This document shows, piece after piece, positions 13,401 to 39,635 of a stretch of DNA of 64,000 bases (the stretch's first letter is position 1; every line of letters starts with the position of its first letter). This DNA is from Styela clava (Eukaryota > Chordata > Ascidiacea > Stolidobranchia > Styelidae). The stretch lies in assembly GCF_964204865.1 (NCBI RefSeq), contig NC_135262.1:8556001-8620000 (forward strand), read 5' to 3'. The notes beneath the pieces were generated by a model. That model searched no databases. It was not told where the DNA came from and worked only from the letters and a program-made list of their open reading frames with translations. The translations under genes were made by a program, and so were the position numbers.

Positions 13401-16400
13401 AATTCATCGTTAAAGCCACCGTTTGAATGCTTCCCCTGGCAACGTAACAATGCCCCCTTTCGCATTCACCCACACATACTTCCCTCGGATAGACTTTTAG
13501 GCTTGGTCGTGAACATTACCTCATTTTCGCGATTTTGAATTATATTCGTTAGTTTTTAGTTAAACAAATCAATGATCATCCTAGGAGTTTCAGTTTTATT
13601 ACAGTAATCAAAAATTAGTGTAGAAATAGCTGTGATAGACTAGGCTCAAATTCTTCACCGGTACTTTTAAAAAACAGATTGTTGAAAATCAGATTGTATA
13701 TATGAATTAGAATGATAGTTTGAAACAAATACTTCATTTTATAGGCAACAACTCGCGAAACCACTCTTAAAATAAGCACCGAAAAAATAAATTTTACAGT
13801 GGTAAAGTGAGGGAAGAATTTTCCGGGATCAAAGGACGGGAAAGGTCCATTCAGTGAAGCATCACGGGCCAGATTACTATAGATTTCCCGACCACTGGGA
13901 TACGTAAACTACCGTACCTTACTGCGAGGACGAGTCCAGCAATCGTTTCGCGTGTGACATCGCCCACGTGATTCAAACCTACGAAAGCACGCAGAGTACA
14001 ATAATCAAGTGCACGATGCGCCGATCAAACATGGGTTTTGCCGTAAATATATACTACTACGTTTTGCGAAATCGACCCCTTCGACTTTTTCGCCCACCGG
14101 GGGGCGATATCGCCCACTTTGGGAATCACTGGACTAGACTAATACCAGGTTAAAATTTTAAACAGTGGAAAATAGAAATTGTTTCCATGATTTGATACAT
14201 CAGTACTCAAGGCTGATTTTGGTCCATCAGATGAGAATGTTAGGTTTTGTCTTTGCATTGGCACGGAACATAATGCAACTCTCAATTTATTCTGTGTTTT
14301 CTGGCGAGACAATCTTAAAATATTTCGCGATTTTTCAAAGATCCGCTGGTCAAATATAATAGAACATTATGTTTTTGCTGTCAAAATGATGCTCAAAACT
14401 TCAATATTAAAATGTTAACTTCAAGCGAAGTGCCCTTAGTCTCCGGAAAATTAAAGAAAACTCACTTGCGTGTAGTAATATTTGATCACTCTGTCTTCGT
14501 TTAAGATAACATTGATCATGATGAACGGTTGAGAAGTTTTAGATTTTATTAAGGATCTGTCTCCATCCATTCTGCATGAATCATAAATAAATAAAGAATT
14601 TCATATAACGCCTTTTTTTATCATTTTGCGTATATATATTATAGTCTTTCAAAAATTTATTGAGATTTCAAATTTAACAGCGTGAAACGTTATTGTCGGC
14701 TACTTCATATAATACATTTGATAAAAGATAACTCAATGTACCTATGCGCATTGCTATCGTTTATTTTTATAAAGAGTGTCATATCGAAGGGCCTTCTTGA
14801 CAAGCAAGGCCTTGAGGTACTTCTGGTTAACTATTATAACTATATATATTGAACGATAAAGTCATGAAATTGTAAAAATTTCTTACCGTACAGTTTTCCC
14901 ATAATTCACACTATAACTTCGAAGTGAACTTCCGATAGATACCTAAATCAGTAGAACCGAAATAAACCAGAGCGCTTGATTTGAAATGAAAATTCTGGTC
15001 CAAAATTATTTATATAAAGCGAGTGTCTTTCATACAACTTTGACAAGTCTATGTCATAATTGATTGGTTCTCAAGCTCGAAATCAGCCGTTTTCTCGGCA
15101 AATAATAATTTTTCGTTATGTATTAAAAACTAGTAACGTCATTTCTCAATTTAAACTTCATATTCAATTTTTTGATACAGATGTCAATCAAACGAAATGT
15201 TCTACGAATTTTATGTATTTAGTCATAAAATGTCGACACACCTGATTTCCGTAAGTATTGTACAGTTTATCATCGTATATATACCAAGTATTTGATCTGA
15301 AAGAATAGCTATACCAATTTGGGATTACCGATCTAATGTTTAAAGCTCTTGCGTATAGAACATTAATAAGTTTTGTTGCTCTGTCGCCTGCAAGTGAGAG
15401 AACGAATTAATTGTTAAAATCCATGCAACAACACCTACAATTTCAAAATAAATAAATTTAACCATTGATGAAAATTACTTCGTAAAGGTCACTTTTAAAT
15501 AAAACTTGCAAAAATATCGATGTTTAAATGCTTCGAAATAATAGGAAACGACAAATAAATGCGTCCAAGTTTTTAACTTATTACTTTGTACATAGGCCGG
15601 AATTCCTGAGCTATGGAATAAGTAAGATGTATGTGTGAAGCACTATACCGTTAAATAATTTCGGTACTGTCATTATTGATTCCAGGATAATATTAGCAAC
15701 TTGATCCGTATGCTCTAACGATATATTTTTCCCGTTCTCCCTGAAAATAAATACGCAAACTTCTCAACGTCTAGCACAATTGTAGTAACTATCTGCTTCT
15801 CATTAATGAAAATCATTGAGTATCAAATAACATAACAACTCGATGAAACTAGGTAATTAATAATATCATTGAAAACAGACTAGGACCAAGACAGACTAGG
15901 TATGTTCAGAATTGGATTTTTTATATCGAATATAGCAAAAGAATGAATGAATAACAAATAATGAGTATCCGACTCTCGTATTGGTGTGCACCACAAAAAC
16001 CAATTGAATCAATAGTGTTTAAATGACTTAAATTCTTTCTAATCGTTATTAATCAAATATAGAGACCTTGCTAAAAGGATGTATCCCACAACGACATATG
16101 AAGGGTATCCGCCAATCTCGTATTTGTTTCTTCTATAAGTTGATGGATTGTATTGATATGTTCGTCCAAATTTTGATGGCTCGACTGATCCCCAATTCTG
16201 ACAATGTAAAAAGTATGTTTATTGAATATCAGGTTCCACTTGCACATTCTTGTAACATACTAATAAATTAATAATACTCACAATATTTGATACAACGAAG
16301 TGAAATTCGCATGCTGTTGGAATACCGGGCGAAGAAAATTGCAAAGAATGATATTGAAGTTTGTAATCTCCGTTGGTAATGTTGTTGCTGAGAGAAGTGA

Positions 16401-19400
16401 ATGCTTCATTGCTCTTGGGGCGATAAGATTTCACCTGAAATAAATATTATTAAAATCGAGTAACAAAACAAGGTTGTAATTAGAGCTCGGCCGATATAAC
16501 GACATATTCTATCGGTAGTAAATCGCCCAAATATATCGGTATTGGCTGCATTTATGCGTTTCAAACGAGCAAGCCCATCTTATCACCGATAAAGCATTGC
16601 ATTTATGATATAACGACACCTTAATGGTGTTCCTGGCATTTTTGGACAATGAGATATGAAAAAATTATGAAGGGGTGTCAAAAGTTACAGAGGCCACCCG
16701 TATACATTGGGTGTCATGACATGCATCACATTAATCCAGTATCGACAAATATAACGCTAGTCGTAGTCTGCAATGCCAGTTACCCTTTTTTTACCGACGT
16801 CTGACGTCTAAAACAAGAACGGGGCCTCAATTGTCACGATATTCCAATAACGGGTTCGCGCGAACCCCCTCAATCCCACCACAGATCTACAAATGTATAT
16901 AAAGGAAACCTAATACTGGCAAAACAAAATGATATTTAAAGTGTAGCAAGGTCAGTAATAGAGGTAAACCTAAGAATTTAAATGGAACCTCTGGAATGTG
17001 CTGACGGAGGAACCCTTCTGGGATCATATGAAAGAGTTAGGTGCTGAACACGTGACATGAGAGTATCGATTTTGGTATTGCACTGAGGAATCCCTTTCCA
17101 CTACTTTCATTCATTAGTACTGCGGACCATGAACGGAGTGAGTTTCCTAATAGACTCACCTGCGTGTAAATGGTCCCATACCTCCCCCTTTCGTTCGAAA
17201 TAACGTTTACAAACAAAAAAGGTTTTATCATTCTAGAGCCGCAGAAAGAGTCCTCGTAACTGTAAATGAAACAATATTGGATCAATTTAAATTTGATGTT
17301 TCGACATTACGTCTTACATATTTCCATGTAATAATATGGGTTTATTTAGTACAAATGAAGACATATGGCAAGAAGCTTAACACTAATCTTACCTTTTCAT
17401 TTGTCCGTAATTAATAGTTCCACAGCCAGTAGCGGATACCTGTAAAAAGAAATGGACCAATGATGGAAAACTAGAGTGTTTGGCTGAGAAACATATATAT
17501 TTTTTTCAGTTATGGTATAGCTTTTGGTCGGGTATTGGTAGGAAGCATCAGCATAACTACCTAGTGTGCAACAAATATTCTTCGCATAATTATCCCGAAG
17601 AGTGTGATATATAAATTCAATTCAATCACCTGCCTGTATCGGGCACCTGTAAAAATCTAATATACAGTAAAACTATAGGACAAAAAGGGGGTTATTAACC
17701 GTTTCACAAAATTGTCGTTCTTGCCGAGATCATTGGAATTTTGTTGTTGCAAAAATTTTCTCTTCTCCGAAGCTCTTGGACCAATTGATATCAGTAAAAT
17801 ATTTTCAGTACATCAGGTCGCTAGTGAGCTATTCCTCCTATATGTTATTCAATGTTCTTTACGTCCTATAAGGCTTTATAATTCACCACAAAATTGGCTG
17901 CCACCACGTGTGGTTCTGTAACTCTAGTGTTCAGCAAGGTTCTTACCACCAAATGTGAACGCGAGCCGAAAAAATCAACGTCTCCGCCGTTCAAGCGGAC
18001 AATTGCAATAAAATACATATTTTCCCCCTAAGCAATTTGGCGCCCTCTGATTAAAAAATAAATTTTCAAGTCAACGTTGAAAATTGAGGAACAATTATCT
18101 CGAAGTTGGGTACTTTGAGTCATTTTCACTTTCGTGTTCTCTCACCACGTATTTGAGCATTGCTTTATGTGGTATTATATTATAGTTTTATTGTATTATA
18201 TGGGTAGGAGGGTCAAGTTGTACAGTTTTAGTAATTTCTTTCGTAAAAAAATTACTTTCGTTTTCAAACGTCTCATTCATAATATTTTGTTCATATGATA
18301 GGCTAAATACAGAATTTGACGGCAGTGTGAAACAGATAGAAAACTGGATATCAAACATTGTCCGACGGTTGCGGATGAAGGTGACGGTTAATATATGAAT
18401 TAGCATTTACAACTATATATCGTCACGCTAATAACCGCATTGCGTAAGTCATTTTTAGCAGTTTTGAGAAAAACGTGAAAAACTTCCTAATGTTATTGTT
18501 ATGCCATTGAGAGTCAAAAATTTGTCATGGTTCAATTTTTTGATCGTGGCCGGATTTAAGTTAATTTGTATGACGCAGATAAGTGACGTCATAATGACGC
18601 ACTGTGACTTAGGCAGAAATGTGTCTATGACTTGGGGACATACGCAATTTTGCAACTTTACTATAGCACCAGTCCTGAAAACTAAATATTCCAAAAACAA
18701 ATGTAATTCTCAGTATCTGCAATGCCTAATCCCCAAAATAGCTAATCAGTTTCAATAACATTATTTTTTATGTTTAAAAATATATATTTCATCAATATAA
18801 CACGTTCTGCACACCCACCGAAAGAAGACTAAAATTAAATATAAAGAATAAAACAGCAAGGCACCCAATATAAAAGCCAACCAAGGTGAATTGGACTCGG
18901 ATAGTGAATATCACAAGTGCACGTCTTCCTATACTGTAGTATAAATTCAAATTAATACGCGCTAAGCTAGAATCCAAGATGCAAAAACTCTATAATACTG
19001 CGCAGAGGTTATTTTGCCTGTGTGACGTCACAGCGGTAACAATGATAATTCATTATGACGAAACAATTGCACAAATGTGCATGTCATACTAAATTTCCAT
19101 TTTTATGGGTTTCAGAATTCTTAAAATAAAACCTGAGTTAACAGACAGGTGCGCAGCATTACATAAATACCTATTTTATAAAAAAAATTCAAAATCGCCA
19201 AAAATGACTTACGCAATTCGGCTATTAGCGTGACGATATATATATATGTATATATACCTGATTTCCATAGGACGAGTACATTTTTTCATCTTTTATTTGA
19301 GAAGGATTGTCTCCATATGTGTAGTCGTACCAATCTGGTATCTGCCTACTCATATTTTCAGCATTTTTCGCCAAAGCGTCGAGAACATCTTCAGCTGGAC

Positions 19401-21636
19401 TTTCTGTTAATATAGAAGTCTTCTGTAATCGTATTTTGTCGCATGATTCATCGCAATTTGTTTGAAAAAGCTTTCAACGTTCTATTGAGTGAATATTTCG
19501 TCAAACTTTAAAATTACACTTCTCTTGAATCTAAATTTTACAGGGTAATGATTACGAGAATTAGAGGAAACACTTACTTAAATATGCAAAACTATTTTGG
19601 TTGTACATATCTGGATATACATATTTGTTAACGAAACTCCTAAATAGCAAGATACTAACCTAATTTTAACTTCAACGGGAAATGCTTTTCATATAGATTC
19701 TTCAAATTTCCACCGTAATTTTTCATAAACCCATTAGTTGTTCTATAACGAAGGTAGGCTTCTTGCCTCATTGCAGTCAACGATAATTCAGAAGGAACGT
19801 GCCAAATCATGATGTTCTCAGCCTGAATCACAGAAAAATATTTTTAACGCGCATGTATGGATTCATGTTGACATTAGATTGCTCTTTCGATGCTTTATAT
19901 AGAGTAATATTGAAAGTATGAATAAAGTATATATTATAAAAAAATTGATGAATATACCTGCATATTGTGATATGCATCATTTTTATAGTCATTTGATGTA
20001 CATTTGAAAAGATTTCCAAAGGTGTAATCAGATTCTCAGTTGGTGTTGTCTGTTTCAAACGAAATTTTGTGAATATTACATTTCCTCATTTTACGTTTGA
20101 AAAATTTTAACGGAATGCAAAGGAATGTAACAAACACTTCAGTTAAAGGCTATGAATTATTCGAATCTTTTTACCTGGATATGCCACTTCATTTATCAGA
20201 TCGTATCTTGACCACAGATCATCTAATCCACATTTCACGGATATATTTGACTCATGCACGCTTGCTACTAAAGTCCACCCACCGCCATCAGACGTCATGT
20301 CACAGTAAACCTTTAAAGATGTTTTATTTTGTCAATAGAAATAAGGACATCTTGTTATATTCAAAACTAGTGTTTTTCCGCCACGGATTTTAAAATTATG
20401 TAAATTTTGAAAAATCTCGTGGGAATCATTCGACAATTATCATATATTAATCTTCATCATAACCCGCTAAATTGTCTTCAAAACCAATATTCTATTTATA
20501 TGTTTGGCATTGTATGTAAGGTTAAGTTATAGTAATATCAAGGTTCACCTCGGTTTTAGGATAATCTTTCATAGTTTGTATGTAATAAACACCGTCAGCG
20601 TTGAAACCCAACATATTCAATTCGCGGCAGGATTTCATCGGACCGCTTTTTCTGTCGGCTACAAGTTGATTCAGCGTTTCCTCCAGGAAAGAAACACTGA
20701 AACCGTTGGGTGTAGATGAATTTTTTTGACTATGTTGATCCGAATCCGCACTTTGGTTTGTTGTAGTTGGAAAACAGTTGGACGTGGAACTATTTGTTTT
20801 AACAGGCTGATCTGAATTTCCGCTTGTTGCAGTTGGAAAAGCAGTGGATGTGGATATATTTGTTTGACTATGCTGATCTGAATTCCCGCTTCGGTTTGTT
20901 GCAGTTGGAAAACCAGGGGATTTGGATAGATTTGTTTGACTTTGCTGATTTGAATTACTACCTTCGTCTGTTGTAGTCTAAATATTTAGAACAAATAAAT
21001 CTAGATCCTTTATAATATTACCGGGTCGTTTAGTTTAGATAACGGTTTTTTCTCGGCAGTTCCATCATTATGTTCCATAATGATAACAACTTGATACAGA
21101 ATAACTCTCAATCAGAAACAAACATAAAATTACCTTGCCCTGATGTTGGCCAATTTGTATGAACAGTCCAACCAACAGTAGGATAATAACGACGGATAGG
21201 ATGACATCAACCATAGCTAATTTTGAAATATTTGCTTCACGCTGATCGTCTCGATTCAATGAAGCAGGTATATTTTGATGGCCATCTCTTTTCGGCAGTG
21301 ACGGACTCCTGATTGGCGGACTTGGCACATTTCCTATAGTAACTTGGCCGAAAAACAAAACAATACGCGCGACATTGAAGATTAGATATATAAAGTTTAA
21401 TAATATGAAAACATTGTTCGCACGCGTCACCAGAACCGGGGACTATCAGACATGATATATTGCACACATAGTCTTATGAAAAAGGGATATAACACCTATA
21501 ATTCATTTTTGAGGGCTAAATTTAATTTTTCATTTTACCGACGACAATTCCAACAACTCAATTATTTACCTTGGTTGTTTTCGTATCGAACTTCGCCTTC
21601 ATAGATGTTTTCCTCTTCATAAGGTTCTTGCCACAT
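10419..21636 (-). CDS. Intelectin-like type II membrane lectin, paralogue B, with an internal TGA
   Basis: Twenty-one exons in transcript order: 21570-21636, 21134-21342, 20549-20977, 20175-20310, 19958-20049, 19660-19822, 19258-19403, 17393-17439, 17160-17259, 16282-16434, 16067-16197, 15649-15740, 15242-15387, 14887-14942, 14466-14571, 11929-12084, 11556-11686, 11382-11473, 11112-11280, 10660-10745, 10419-10522. All have GT/AG borders and the phases join, for 2811 nt (937 codons). The product would be a cytoplasmic tail, one membrane helix, a repeat stalk (four units), the intelectin N-terminal part (CRELNMLGF, then GGGWTLVASVHE), two roughly 225-residue modules, and the intelectin C-terminal part ending FYR. 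Codon 285 (20038-20036) is TGA where paralogue A has TGG, in a DxTNW context. Translation would stop before most of the lectin domain. It is otherwise as intact as A, so this may be a young pseudogene, a null allele or a sequence error. The donor of exon 11 is the weak GTCTCT. Confidence 0.82.
12195..14131. mobile_element. 1.9-kb hAT-type element in intron 15 of paralogue B
   Basis: The terminal inverted repeat CAGTGGTTCCCAAA opens the element and its near-complement TTTGGGAATCACTG closes it. The 8-bp GACTAGAC flanks both ends (12187-12194 and 14132-14139), the classic hAT signature. No open transposase is visible. The interior holds sequence related to the hAT-like remnant at 4250-4850 (around 12800-13130) and a tRNA-type SINE fragment (about 13900-14030). 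It is therefore a nested, non-autonomous or long-dead copy. Paralogue A lacks the insertion at the matching intron (26499-26590 is only 92 bp). Confidence 0.9.
13900..14030. repeat. SINE fragment inside the hAT element
   Basis: The run 'cgagtccagcaatcgtttcgc' to 'cacgtgattcaaacctacg' is a diverged copy of the SINE at 53.9/55.2 kb ('gcgaggagtccagcaatcc', then 'gggttcgaac' and 'cacacagagtaatca'). The tRNA B-box here reads 'gattcaaac' and is degenerate. Confidence 0.55.
16474..16640. repeat. Possible fragment of a 'cggccgatat / tatcggt' hAT-like repeat
   Basis: In intron 9 of paralogue B, 'tagagctcggccgatataa' followed by 'tatcggtattggc' resembles the termini of the element at 53979-55148 (TAGAGATGTACCGAT with many 'tatcggtatcgg' phrases). 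No second terminus or target duplication is seen, so this is weakly supported. Confidence 0.3.
18416..19240. mobile_element. Long-TIR non-autonomous DNA transposon (about 0.8 kb) in intron 7 of paralogue B
   Basis: The left end reads 'atcgtcacgctaataaccgc' followed by 'attgcgtaagtcatttttag'; the right end carries the reverse complement with few changes. Arms are about 50 bp. The element lies between exons 8 and 7 of paralogue B and is absent from the matching intron of A (34207-34558, only 352 bp). The flanks are TATA-rich, so the target duplication cannot be read with certainty. The open frames inside (18455-18758) run on both strands and look like chance. Confidence 0.8.
20690..20977 (-). 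repeat. Coding stalk repeats of paralogue B (four units of 22-24 residues)
   Basis: Exon 3 begins with four imperfect repeats built on GNSDQHSQTN, then STST, then FPTAT, followed by a unique stretch leading into the intelectin domain. The composition is Ser/Thr/Asn/Gln-rich with several N-x-S/T sites, as expected of a glycosylated spacer. Paralogue A has only three units in its exon 3 (429 nt here against 363 nt there). Confidence 0.85.
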
Positions 21637-24600
21637 TATTCAAGGTGTTGTTTATTTCGAGTAGACCGCAGCTAAACCGTTGCAGTTAATTATGCAGTTA
21701 AACATTACCACTATATAAAATATATCGTGCATTTACCAATATAAACATAAGATTTGCTTTTCACGTGAATATACCGCGCCGCTGGGTTTCTGTTTTTTAA
21801 AATTATTTCACAAAAACTGACTTATATATAACATGTTATCGAAAAGGAAAGTGTGTTTGTTAATGGCATGTACGGTAGTATTTTTCCACATGGATTGGGT
21901 TTTGAAATCGCTTTTGAATCACTCCTATACTTCAAAGTCATTGGCAAAATTATTACAAACAATTTTAAATAATAAGCAACACCCGTCTTTGAATATTCTA
22001 CAGTGTAAATGGGTTTTGAACTTGTAAATGGTCGCGGAGCTTTTCTAAACACCAGTATTTCGATTAATGGGCTTTACTGACAAGATCATACAAGCAAAAA
22101 CGTAAGAGCTGGCTGTTCGCTTACTTAATTCATCTCAAATTGTTGTATTAAACATACTACTCGAATACCTTTACAAAATACAATAGACTGCTAGGAAGTC
22201 AGCAAGGGGAATCTATTAGGAACAGTACGGATCTTAATACTATTTTGCAAACTATTTTATATTATCCCTATATACTTAGATTCCGACATCTTTATCGAAT
22301 ATTTATTAGCTTAGGCAAATATATATATTATATTAGGCAGATTTACAGTTATTATGATTCGGCTCTAACCGCCATAGAAGAACAAACTTTATAACAATAT
22401 ACTGTATAGGAATTCAAATTACGCTGATGTTTTGACAGTTAGGAATATTAGGTGCAATTTAGATCAGTAGGTGGTCTTCCTGTATGCAAAATAACTTCCT
22501 TGGCAAAACAACGGTGTGAAAAATAATAATCACTTGTGCCATAACTTTTAGCCTACACACCATACAAAAATATGATAAATAATGAAATTTGGATGTCACT
22601 TCAGTATGCGATCTCCAGCCTTGTCCGTAGGAATGAGATTCATATGAAAATTCCATAGGAAAACACATGGGATGGGACAGCAGACTTTTGTATTTCCCAA
22701 GGGACATTAGTCCTATGATAGAAACTTGATTACTTCCGAACTAAACTTAGTCTTTATACTTGTTTACCCTTTAATGTGTTTAACTCTCTTTATTTCATGT
22801 ATATATACTTGTATTTATTATTTATTTTGTTCCATGTATCAAAAATTACGACAACAACGCTGTGTCGAGGTAGAAGAATTGATGTTGATGTACAATGGCC
22901 AAGTATGAAGATATTGTGTCTTCTATAGTTGAATTGGTGTTTCGACAGTCTATCCAATCCATTGCCAATTTTCACGAGTGTCACGCCGCTTTCCCGTAAA
23001 AAGTACTATCTTTATGAATCGAAGAATTTACTAACGGATATGCAAATATTTGTTACAAACTTTACGCAATCACTTATCTGTATTTCAATTTATAACGAAA
23101 ATATAATATCTTTTAATTGTATCACTTTAAATATGAAACCCAGATCCGTTTTGGTAGCGAGTAAGAATAAATTTTGATTTGAAAGCAAACAAACATTTCC
23201 AACTTCTAAACTCTAAATTTTCTTCAAATTTCAAATGCGAAATGTCGCACGAGAATCTACACGCGTATCATACTTGACTTCAATCTCTTACCAGCCGCTG
23301 GTCCAGATGTTGAAATACGCAAACAAGTTCGTAAGGCATTTTTTGTGGTTTTTATGTTTGTGCAAATGGGCGAGAGGGCAGATGTCGGCGGCTGCAAACT
23401 CGGTGCAAACGTCTGTGGAAGCAAATGTCCATTTGAGCAATTGTCTACGGGTGCAGTTTATGGGTACAAAATAATGGAACAATTTGGATCAGGCAGTAGT
23501 TTATTCAAACTGAAGACATAAAAAGGTATGGTATGCAAACTTTGGTTTTTTTCTCTTGTGGTTAAGAAGGTTTGTTAAAAACGCTGCGGTACCGATACCC
23601 CCGTATACAATGAAAAAAATGTCATTGAAAGGCAAAAGCAAAGTTTTTTTATATACAGCACAATAAGCACTAGCAAAAGCACAATCTTTCTATAACTACC
23701 CAACAAAGTTAATAAAGCCTACAAATTCATAATTATACGAACCAATAAATTCATTTTACCTTCCTATATCGTTACGTATCGTCTGTTACGCAGGTCTGCC
23801 TCTATTGTTACGTAACAATAGAGATTTTACGTAACAATAGAGATATCCACTACTTGCTGCAATTTCGTGAGCTGCAGTTTATTCACATGCTGAACCGAGT
23901 TTAGCGAACATAAGTGATTATTTTAGCATTTCAAAAAAAAATCAGGCAGAGATGAGGAAGAAGAGTAGACCTTATGTATTTTTTCCTTAGGCCTAAATGT
24001 TTAAATGTTTACAAACTTTGAAAGGCAAAAAGTACACATTACGATCACAAATTTTTTTTTTTTGTGTAAGTACGCCGTGAGTTTTTTTTTTTTTTTTGAT
24101 AATTTGGCGCTACACAAACAAAAAGTTTGGGAACCGCTGCCTTAGAAAACTATTTAATGAAAATGAATTTTTGATGCAGGGTAAAGTCGCCTGATCCCTT
24201 CTTCGTGAGTCAACTTTATCAAACCTATTCAGTCACTATGCGTGAGTAATTATTAAGTTACAATAGAGCGATGCTCAAATATATGGACACGATTGCCAAA
24301 ACAAAGTAGTGCGGGTATACAATCTGCCACAGTAGACTACCGGTACCGCAGTCCGTGGAACCGCGTTATCCCGAAGTATACCTAACGCCCAATTTGAAGT
24401 AAACTCGTCATACATATATATATCTATATTTCTGCATATGTATAATATATATATGTACACGTAAAGACGCAAATAGACAAACTATAGAATGAAATACAAA
24501 ATATACATTTCCTATAGGGCTTGTTGATGAATGCTATAGAGGGCACTTTCTTAGAATATTGGAGCGGTTTGCATTGTCATCAACTGAGATGAGATCTATT

Positions 24601-24901
24601 TATTATATACTTGCACAGATTTTCTTCGAAAGTTCAGGATTTCCGCACGTTGTGTGAGTGTATCAATATGTGACAAACTTTCATCGCATACATTTTAAAC
24701 TAAATGAAGGAAATTAGGTAGAAATGCTGAATTTACCGTATATATGAAGTAACCAACTAACCAACTATATAAGATTATAAACTTATGTGCTTTTTGCAGT
24801 ATGTCAAGAACGTTGGATACATAAAAAAGAAATAACGGTAGCAAAATTATAACATAAAATGTGCGCGAAATTACTGTGAATTTCAGAAACATGCCAATAT
24901 G
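21637..24901. other. Spacer between the two intelectin-like paralogues
   Basis: About 3.3 kb separates the stop of paralogue A from the start of B. No gene was recognised; the open frames at 22459-23482 have no family features. Near 24118-24144 the phrase 'aaaaagtttgggaaccgctg' resembles a hAT terminus without a visible partner. Repeated 'ttacgtaacaatagag' occurs at 23815-23842. A minus-strand AATAAA (tttatt at about 24598) could serve paralogue A. Confidence 0.4.
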
Positions 24902-38648
<13,747 letters not shown>

Positions 38649-38938
38649 TATTCCAGGTCTTTTTTTATTTCGAGTAGACTATACTGTTCTACCGTTTCAA
38701 TTATACAGACATGCAAACTACTTTGCTCACTTTGCTGTAATCTATCATGTTAAGTCAATATCAGAGTTTCAACATAAACATTGAATATAGAATATATTTC
38801 ATGAACAAAGTAAAATCGTCAATTACAACAAATGGAATCACCGAAACGATTGCCAGATTTTTTACCACCGTGGTTTATTCAGGATAAGTTGCTGACTTTT
38901 ATTTCTATGTTCTCACCTGGTTCACTCAGTCTCATTTT

Positions 38939-39075
38939 GGTACTCCCGAAGTATGTGAACAAAGATGGCGGACACCGGAACGTAGTATTTGTACTTGAAA
39001 TTATGGCCTAACCCTAATGGTACACATACTACGTTCCGGTGTCCGCCATCTTGGTTCACATACTTCTGGAATACC
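38939..39075. mobile_element. 137-bp MITE, second member of the 5.5-kb family
   Basis: It begins GGTACTCCCGAAG and ends with the complement of GGTATTCCAGAAG. Both arms contain the 'agatggcggacaccgg' phrase seen in the copy at 5542-5774. The flanks are CTCATTTT (38931-38938) and CACATTTT (39076-39083), an 8-bp duplication with one mismatch. Confidence 0.8.
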
Positions 39076-39083
39076 CACATTTT

Positions 39084-39560
39084 TGTTTATTTATCTTCTA
39101 AATTCGATAATTCTTAATACTCGAGTTCTTTTTTTCCAACAACGTAAGCGAATTGACATTGGCACAGACAAATTTAGTTATCATATCAACAATACTAAGA
39201 ATTTTTAGACAATAGTTCTTTGTTGATTTCATCATTCCGATTTCAATTTTCGCATAAAACAAAATACCTCAAGCAAAGGACGTTTTACTTTGATTGCACA
39301 GAACGGCATTCACGCAATTTAAATCATCCTTCCTCCATAGCTTTCATGTCGGCTATTTTAATTTGAAAATTTCTCCCCGAGTCGCTGACTGGTTCTCGTA
39401 AGCGTTTGTCATTGCTGTATTATTTATTCACTTTAATGCAGAAAAAAACGACAGAAAAATGTTTTTCATATCAGAATAACTAAATTTCGGGTTAGTATTC
39501 CAAGCGCATATGTCACGTCACTAGGCTTTCATTCTTCAAAATAATTCAACACTAGCTAAC

Positions 39561-39635
<75 letters not shown>

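Larger units (their letters stand above)
11382..15387 (-). other. Paralogue B, second copy of the six-exon inserted module (exons 13-18)
   Basis: Exons of 146, 56, 106, 156, 131 and 92 nt mirror exons 7-12 one by one in length, phase and sequence. IPNWYSYSF replaces IPDWYDYTYG, MINVILNED replaces VNVISNE, NNITKGNYTLQY replaces NNITNGDYKLQY, and SVEPSLL with YRRN closes the series, followed by VASIILDAIM...LFNG. The 1.9-kb hAT element sits in the intron between exons 15 and 16. Confidence 0.8.
15649..19403 (-). other. Paralogue B, first copy of the six-exon inserted module (exons 7-12)
   Basis: Exons of 146, 47, 100, 153, 131 and 92 nt (223 codons) start and end in phase 1. Landmarks: IPDWYDYTYG, then YSSYGNQ, CGTINYGQ, FLFVNVISNE, SNNITNGDYKLQY with EFHFVVSN, SVEPSKF with YRRN, and VANIILESIM...LFNG. 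Cysteine pairs in the second and third exons are absent from the second copy. I do not recognise the family. Confidence 0.8.

Noticed and set aside
18455..18758. Overlapping open frames on both strands
   Set aside because: They sit inside the long-TIR MITE in intron 7 of paralogue B and match no family.
20036..20038. Selenocysteine or stop-codon read-through at the paralogue B TGA
   Set aside because: The homologous codon in A is Trp, no conserved Cys/Sec context is present, and no SECIS element could be recognised by eye.
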